DNA from: an uncultured Acidobacteriota bacterium
GTDB taxonomy: Bacteria; Acidobacteriota; Blastocatellia; Pyrinomonadales; Pyrinomonadaceae
Reading direction: 5' to 3'
Length of the DNA stretch: 8,208 nt
Assembly: GCA_902826385.1 (NCBI GenBank)
Contig: CADEEU010000162.1
Location: 1 to 8,208 of the forward strand
Shown piece by piece: positions 6,700-8,208 of this stretch. The number at the start of each line of letters is the position of its first letter. Positions within the stretch are counted from its first letter, which is position 1. The notes beneath the pieces were generated by a model, which ran no database searches, had not been told where the DNA came from, and saw only the letters and a program-made list of their open reading frames with translations. A program made the position numbers and the translations under genes.

Positions 6700-7470
6700 A
6701 TGCAGGATATTCCGTCCAGTGTCAGCATCCCATTCAGGGTAAATGAAAACGTCGCAGATTTTTGCCGACGCATTTTTGTGGAACCTCTGGGAAAGATTAT
6801 GCTTGCCGTAGTTGTCTTGAGTTTGCTTTTTACTCTTGGGTGGGCTGTTTTCGGTGTTCGAGAGAAGCATATGCGGCGAATTTCGTCGGCGCTGCTCATC
6901 CTGATCTGTGGTCTGACGCTTTTGCCGATTTTTCTTTACGGTGGTGATGCGGTTTATACTGTAGTTGCGGACCCTATATATTACCCGTTCGTGTTTGCCT
7001 GGCTTGTCTTTTTCACGGCGATTTTTCTCGGCCGATTTAATATAGGCGGGAAGCATATTCTTTTCGGATGCTCTTTTGTGCTCGGTTTGCTTTCGTTGAT
7101 GTTCGGGCTCGAATTGATGAAAGTTTCAGTTAACACGTGGAAAAGCACGTTCCCTGCTTTTGCCCATCTCGAGATTATTTCCGCAATAGTGATTCTGCAG
7201 ACGATTACTTATTTACATCGGGCCAACCGAACATACGGAATGTGGAAAATTGCGGCGGCAGGGGCGTCATTCGTTATCGTGTTCCTGCAATACTTCGAGA
7301 TACTCCCTCCAATTTGGGCTGATTCGGACATTGCATTCGAAAACATTTTATTTCTCATTATTGCGGGCTTGACCCTCGAAGGTTTTCTTTTGATGTACAA
7401 AGCAAAATCGGACCTGGCCGTCTCGAACCTTAAAGGCGCGGATCCGAAAATGACCGAATGGATCAGTTAA
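6700..7470 (+). CDS. Unknown seven-span membrane protein inside the mre operon
   Basis: I do not recognise this 256-residue protein. It starts with about 30 polar residues and then shows seven hydrophobic segments, at about 33-53, 62-80, 96-111, 118-138, 155-173, 183-203 and 213-233. A charged tail of about 23 residues follows (KAKSDLAVSNLKGADPKMTE). Charged residues inside the spans are few. Loops hold GRFNIGGKH (111-119) and YLHRANRTYGMW (171-182). There is no signal peptide and no catalytic motif that I can name. The gene lies in the same direction between mreC (57-base gap) and mreD (13-base overlap), the position where most mre operons have nothing. Overlap implies translational coupling to mreD, so a role with the rod complex is plausible but unproven. 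Base composition is more T-rich than mreC, partly expected for membrane proteins. No strong ribosome binding site precedes the ATG. Confidence 0.85.
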   Translation: MQDIPSSVSIPFRVNENVADFCRRIFVEPLGKIMLAVVVLSLLFTLGWAVFGVREKHMRRISSALLILICGLTLLPIFLYGGDAVYTVVADPIYYPFVFAWLVFFTAIFLGRFNIGGKHILFGCSFVLGLLSLMFGLELMKVSVNTWKSTFPAFAHLEIISAIVILQTITYLHRANRTYGMWKIAAAGASFVIVFLQYFEILPPIWADSDIAFENILFLIIAGLTLEGFLLMYKAKSDLAVSNLKGADPKMTEWIS

Positions 7471-8003
7471 AGATCACTATAGCTCTGATAGTTGCGATAC
7501 TTCTGCAGTGGACGCTGCGGAACATAGCGGAACCGTTTGCTTATATCGATTTTCCGCTGATCATTGTCGTTTACGCCGCCCTGCAGCGTGACGCGGTCAA
7601 AGCGATCTTTTTCGGGACCTTTGCGGGCCTGGCGGTCGATGCCCTTAGCGGCGGCTTGCTGGGGTCGAACGCGTTCGCCAAAACCCTTATTGCATATATA
7701 GTTTCCGAGCTCGCAAGGCGTGTCTACATGGACAACCTTTTGCTTCGCATACCCGTCATAGCGGGAGCGTGTTTGTTGGACGATCTCATCTACTATGGGC
7801 TGCATAATCTGCTCGGCCAGCCGCCGGTCGGCCAGCTTATTGTGGTGATCGCTTACACGCTTATCGGAACGACCATCGCGGGAACTTTTATTTACATAAT
7901 GCTGGATTACGTCCTGGTAGAGAAAAAGCGGTCCCGCAAGCCGGAATTTTTCTCGAATCGCAGGCAGACGCGACGAAAGAATCCGATCAGATTTTCACGC
8001 TAG
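7458..8003 (+). CDS. mreD: Rod shape-determining protein MreD
   Basis: A 181-residue integral inner-membrane protein of the elongation complex that bridges MreC and PBP2. Hydrophobic spans lie at about 4-20, 31-42, 48-60, 72-86, 97-117 and 127-153. The family hallmark FAGLAVDALSGGLLGSNAF (55-73, with D61, S64 and G65) is present after the third span. The tail from 155 is strongly basic (EKKRSRK, NRRQTRRK) and probably cytoplasmic. Length is typical (about 160-180). The ATG at 7458 lies inside the end of the previous gene, giving a 13-base overlap. mrdA starts 2 bases after the stop. Translation is likely coupled on both sides. Confidence 0.93.
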   Translation: MDQLKITIALIVAILLQWTLRNIAEPFAYIDFPLIIVVYAALQRDAVKAIFFGTFAGLAVDALSGGLLGSNAFAKTLIAYIVSELARRVYMDNLLLRIPVIAGACLLDDLIYYGLHNLLGQPPVGQLIVVIAYTLIGTTIAGTFIYIMLDYVLVEKKRSRKPEFFSNRRQTRRKNPIRFSR

Positions 8004-8004
8004 T

Positions 8005-8208
8005 ATGAAGCTGAATGAGCAGGGACAAAATCTATTTGCCAGGATAGGGACGATACAGATAGTTGCGTTCGTCCTGCTGACGATACTTGGTGTCCGTCTT
8101 TATTACCTGCAGGTCGTCCAGGGCTCGTACTGGAGCGAACGGGCCGAGAATCAGCGCATCAGGCTTATTCCGATTCCCGCTCCACGCGGAGCCATCTTCG
8201 ACCGCAAC
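8005..8208 (+). CDS. mrdA: Penicillin-binding protein 2, N-terminal part (cut by window edge)
   Basis: The first 68 residues of an elongasome class B transpeptidase, which cross-links peptidoglycan during side-wall growth. A short cytoplasmic end (MKLNEQGQNLFARIG) leads into one membrane helix at about 16-35 (TIQIVAFVLLTILGVRLYYL). Next come the family-typical QVVQGSYW and ENQRIRLIPIPAPRGAIFDRN. The PAPRG-x-I-x-DRN motif begins the pedestal domain of PBP2, FtsI and related proteins. The transpeptidase S-x-x-K, S-x-N and K-T/S-G motifs lie beyond the edge. Position after mreD supports mrdA (pbp2) over ftsI. The start codon is 1 base past the mreD stop codon, with no separate ribosome binding site. 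Confidence 0.92.
   Translation, partial: MKLNEQGQNLFARIGTIQIVAFVLLTILGVRLYYLQVVQGSYWSERAENQRIRLIPIPAPRGAIFDRN

Overview
The window looks like ordinary chromosomal DNA from a Gram-negative-type, probably rod-shaped bacterium. It is moderately GC-rich, with genes packed mostly on the plus strand. Protein styles (MreB, MreC, Lon) and the interspersed repeats suggest Acidobacteriota, perhaps Blastocatellia/Pyrinomonadaceae. That placement rests on recall and style, not on a search, so it is tentative.

Layout. (1) 1-194, minus strand: the N-terminal part of a small Rieske-type [2Fe-2S] protein that runs off the left edge. (2) 195-313: a divergent intergenic stretch with three tandem 7-base units. 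(3) 314-4262, plus strand: a tight four-gene cluster. It holds a two-CBS-domain protein, a small secreted protein of unknown function, an Hsp20-type small heat shock protein and the ATP-dependent protease Lon. Gaps are -1, 5 and 27 bases, so co-transcription is likely. sHSP plus Lon makes a protein quality-control pair, and the first two genes may be linked to stress or envelope status. (4) 4263-4397: a REPIN-like inverted repeat that starts directly after the lon stop codon, followed by about 220 bases of gene-free leader. (5) 4619-8208: the elongasome (rod-shape) operon mreB - mreC - unknown 7-TM gene - mreD - mrdA (PBP2, cut off at the right edge).

How the genes work together. MreB filaments on the inner membrane, MreC in the periplasm, integral MreD and the transpeptidase PBP2 together direct lateral cell-wall synthesis. 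The unusual element is a 256-residue multi-spanning membrane protein encoded between mreC and mreD. It overlaps mreD by 13 bases, so it is likely co-expressed with the rod complex. The mreB-mreC gap holds a striking inverted array of degenerate heptamers in exact 7-base register.

No defence system, mobile gene, CRISPR array, tRNA or rRNA is visible. The best leads are the extra membrane gene in the mre operon and the two structured repeat elements. The rest is conventional housekeeping.
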